Assembly (NCBI GenBank): GCA_013694845.1
Contig: JACDBQ010000918.1
Span: 1-6,859 of the forward strand
Direction of reading: 5' to 3'
DNA from: Acidobacteriota bacterium
GTDB lineage: Bacteria > Acidobacteriota > Vicinamibacteria > Vicinamibacterales > 2-12-FULL-66-21
Length of the DNA: 6,859 nucleotides
The notes below the pieces were generated by a model that was not told the origin of the DNA, did no database searches, and saw only the letters and a program-made list of their open reading frames with translations. The translations under genes were made by a program, and so were the position numbers. Position 1 is the first letter of the stretch. Every line of letters starts with the position of its first letter. Shown piece after piece: positions 5,841 to 6,859 of this stretch.

Positions 5841-6859
5841 ATGATCAACCGCATCATCAGGTCGACGTTCAATACGCCGCTGCTGACGGTGTTGCTGATC
5901 GGGGCGGCGGCCGCGATCGGCGCGCTGTGGCTGCGCGATCTCAAGCGCGACGTGTTTCCCGATCTCTCCGCTCCTGTATTCAACGTCATCGCGCAGAACG
6001 CGGCGATGGGCGCCGAAGAGCTCGAGACGGCGGTCGCCATTCCCCTCGAGGTGGCGCTCGCCGGGTTACCCGACGTGCGTCGCGTGCGCTCCAACTCTCA
6101 ACTCGGGGTCGCGCAGGTCACCATCGAGTTCGAGCCCAACGCCGACTATTACCGGTCACGCCAGTTCGTGGCCGAGCGCGTCGGCCAGGTGGCCGGGCAG
6201 TTGCCGCCCGGCACCGAGCCGCCGCTGATTTCCAGCCTCACGGGCCGGCTGAACGAGATCTTCGAGTTCACGCTCGAGGCCGAGCCTGGCGCCGCCGACC
6301 TGATGACCCTCCGCGACCTGGCGGAGTTCGAGGTGAACAACCGGCTGCTCGCCGTCCCTGGGGTCGCCGCGGTCGAGCGGCTGGGCGGCTATCTGCGCCA
6401 GTTCCAGGTGCAGATCGATCCCGAGCGGATGGCGGCCCGCCGCGTCACCCTCAACGACGTGCTTCACGCCGTCGAGGAGTCGAACATGAACGCGTCCGGC
6501 GGAATAGTGGCGCAAGGGGCGATCGAATGGACGGTGCGCGCGGTGGGCCGGGCCCGCGGCGTCGACGATCTCAGGGCGACGGTCGTCACCACGCGCGGTG
6601 ATGTCTCGGTGCTGCTCGGGGACGTGGCGGATGTGCGGGAGGGCCCCGCGGCGCGGCGCGGCGTGGCCCACCGGCTGCGGGGGGAAGTCGTCTCCGCCCG
6701 CGTGATCAAGCAGTTCGGCTCAGACACCGTGCAGGTGGCCGCCGGGATTCGTCAGGCGGTGGACGATCTCCGCCGCGCGCTGCCCAAGGGCGTCCAGATG
6801 CGGATCGTCTACGACCAGTCGCAACTCGTCGACTCCGCTCTCGGTGGCGTCGGCCGCGC
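5841..6859 (+). CDS. Heavy-metal-type RND efflux pump, N-terminal part (CzcA/CusA family), truncated by window edge
   Basis: An open frame runs from ATG 5841 to the right edge (339 full codons, no stop), about a third of the usual 1,000-plus residues. It is the inner-membrane proton-driven pump of the tripartite system. TM1 is at about 13-31 (PLLTVLLIGAAAAIGALWL), followed by the conserved junction LKRDVFPDLSAP (34-45) and the first porter subdomains: PLEVALAGLPDVRRVRS (68-84), QVTIEFEPNADYYRSRQFVA (92-111), QLPPGTEPP (120-128), VPGVAAVERLGGY (172-184) and LNDVLHAVEESNMNASGG (204-221). These are typical of the HME (CzcA/CusA) branch rather than drug-exporting AcrB types. The residues that define metal choice (the methionine cleft and the TM4 acidic motif) lie beyond the window. 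The start is supported by GGAGG at 5831-5835, five bases before ATG, and by the gene beginning 18 nt after the adaptor stop. The frame is easily overlooked because it has no stop here; other frames over it are shadows. Confidence 0.93.
   Translation, partial: MINRIIRSTFNTPLLTVLLIGAAAAIGALWLRDLKRDVFPDLSAPVFNVIAQNAAMGAEELETAVAIPLEVALAGLPDVRRVRSNSQLGVAQVTIEFEPNADYYRSRQFVAERVGQVAGQLPPGTEPPLISSLTGRLNEIFEFTLEAEPGAADLMTLRDLAEFEVNNRLLAVPGVAAVERLGGYLRQFQVQIDPERMAARRVTLNDVLHAVEESNMNASGGIVAQGAIEWTVRAVGRARGVDDLRATVVTTRGDVSVLLGDVADVREGPAARRGVAHRLRGEVVSARVIKQFGSDTVQVAAGIRQAVDDLRRALPKGVQMRIVYDQSQLVDSALGGVGR

Noticed and set aside
5927..6601. 224-codon plus-strand frame inside the pump gene
   Set aside because: It is out of frame with the RND protein that starts at 5841, and its Arg/Gly/Ala-rich product has no family features.

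Overview
The window is GC-rich DNA (by eye about two thirds G+C) with dense genes and signal peptides, lipoprotein and outer-membrane components that point to a Gram-negative bacterium. The style of the acyl-CoA ligase, the dihydroxyphthalate-decarboxylase-like protein and the heavy-metal RND pump would suit an environmental lineage such as Acidobacteriota, Rokubacteria-like bacteria or Betaproteobacteria. I cannot settle the taxon from sequence alone.

Layout. (a) Minus strand, 1-1909: an AMP-forming acyl-CoA ligase (338-1909, GTG start), followed closely by a secreted DUF1259 (LppY/LpqO-like) gene. The second gene is cut by the window edge and carries two single-base frame disruptions, near 147-151 and 37-40, that cancel each other. 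(b) 1910-2043: a divergent intergenic region that should hold the promoters of both flanking genes. (c) Plus strand, 2044-3030: a 328-residue protein of the 4,5-dihydroxyphthalate decarboxylase / periplasmic-binding-fold family, without a signal peptide. (d) 3023-3364: a small exported Cys-rich protein of uncertain start that I cannot name. (e) 3365-3417: a short gap with a perfect 17-bp palindrome next to the ribosome binding site of the next gene. (f) 3418-6859: a tripartite heavy-metal-type RND efflux operon in C-B-A order: outer-membrane factor (CzcC/CusC-like), lipoprotein membrane-fusion protein (CzcB/CusB-like) and the N-terminal 339 codons of the inner-membrane pump (CzcA/CusA-like), which runs off the right edge.

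How the genes work together. The three efflux genes are tightly packed (a 4-bp ATGA overlap, then an 18-nt gap with a GGAGG site) and should form one pump spanning both membranes. The Cys-rich exported protein just upstream is a plausible periplasmic accessory, but this is inference. The left half looks metabolic: CoA activation of a carboxylic acid beside a possible decarboxylase. The two enzymes are transcribed divergently and their substrates cannot be read from the sequence. I found no tRNA, rRNA, CRISPR array, insertion sequence or convincing terminator. No wholly new system stands out; the best leads are the Cys-rich protein with its neighbouring palindrome, and the doubly frameshifted DUF1259 gene.
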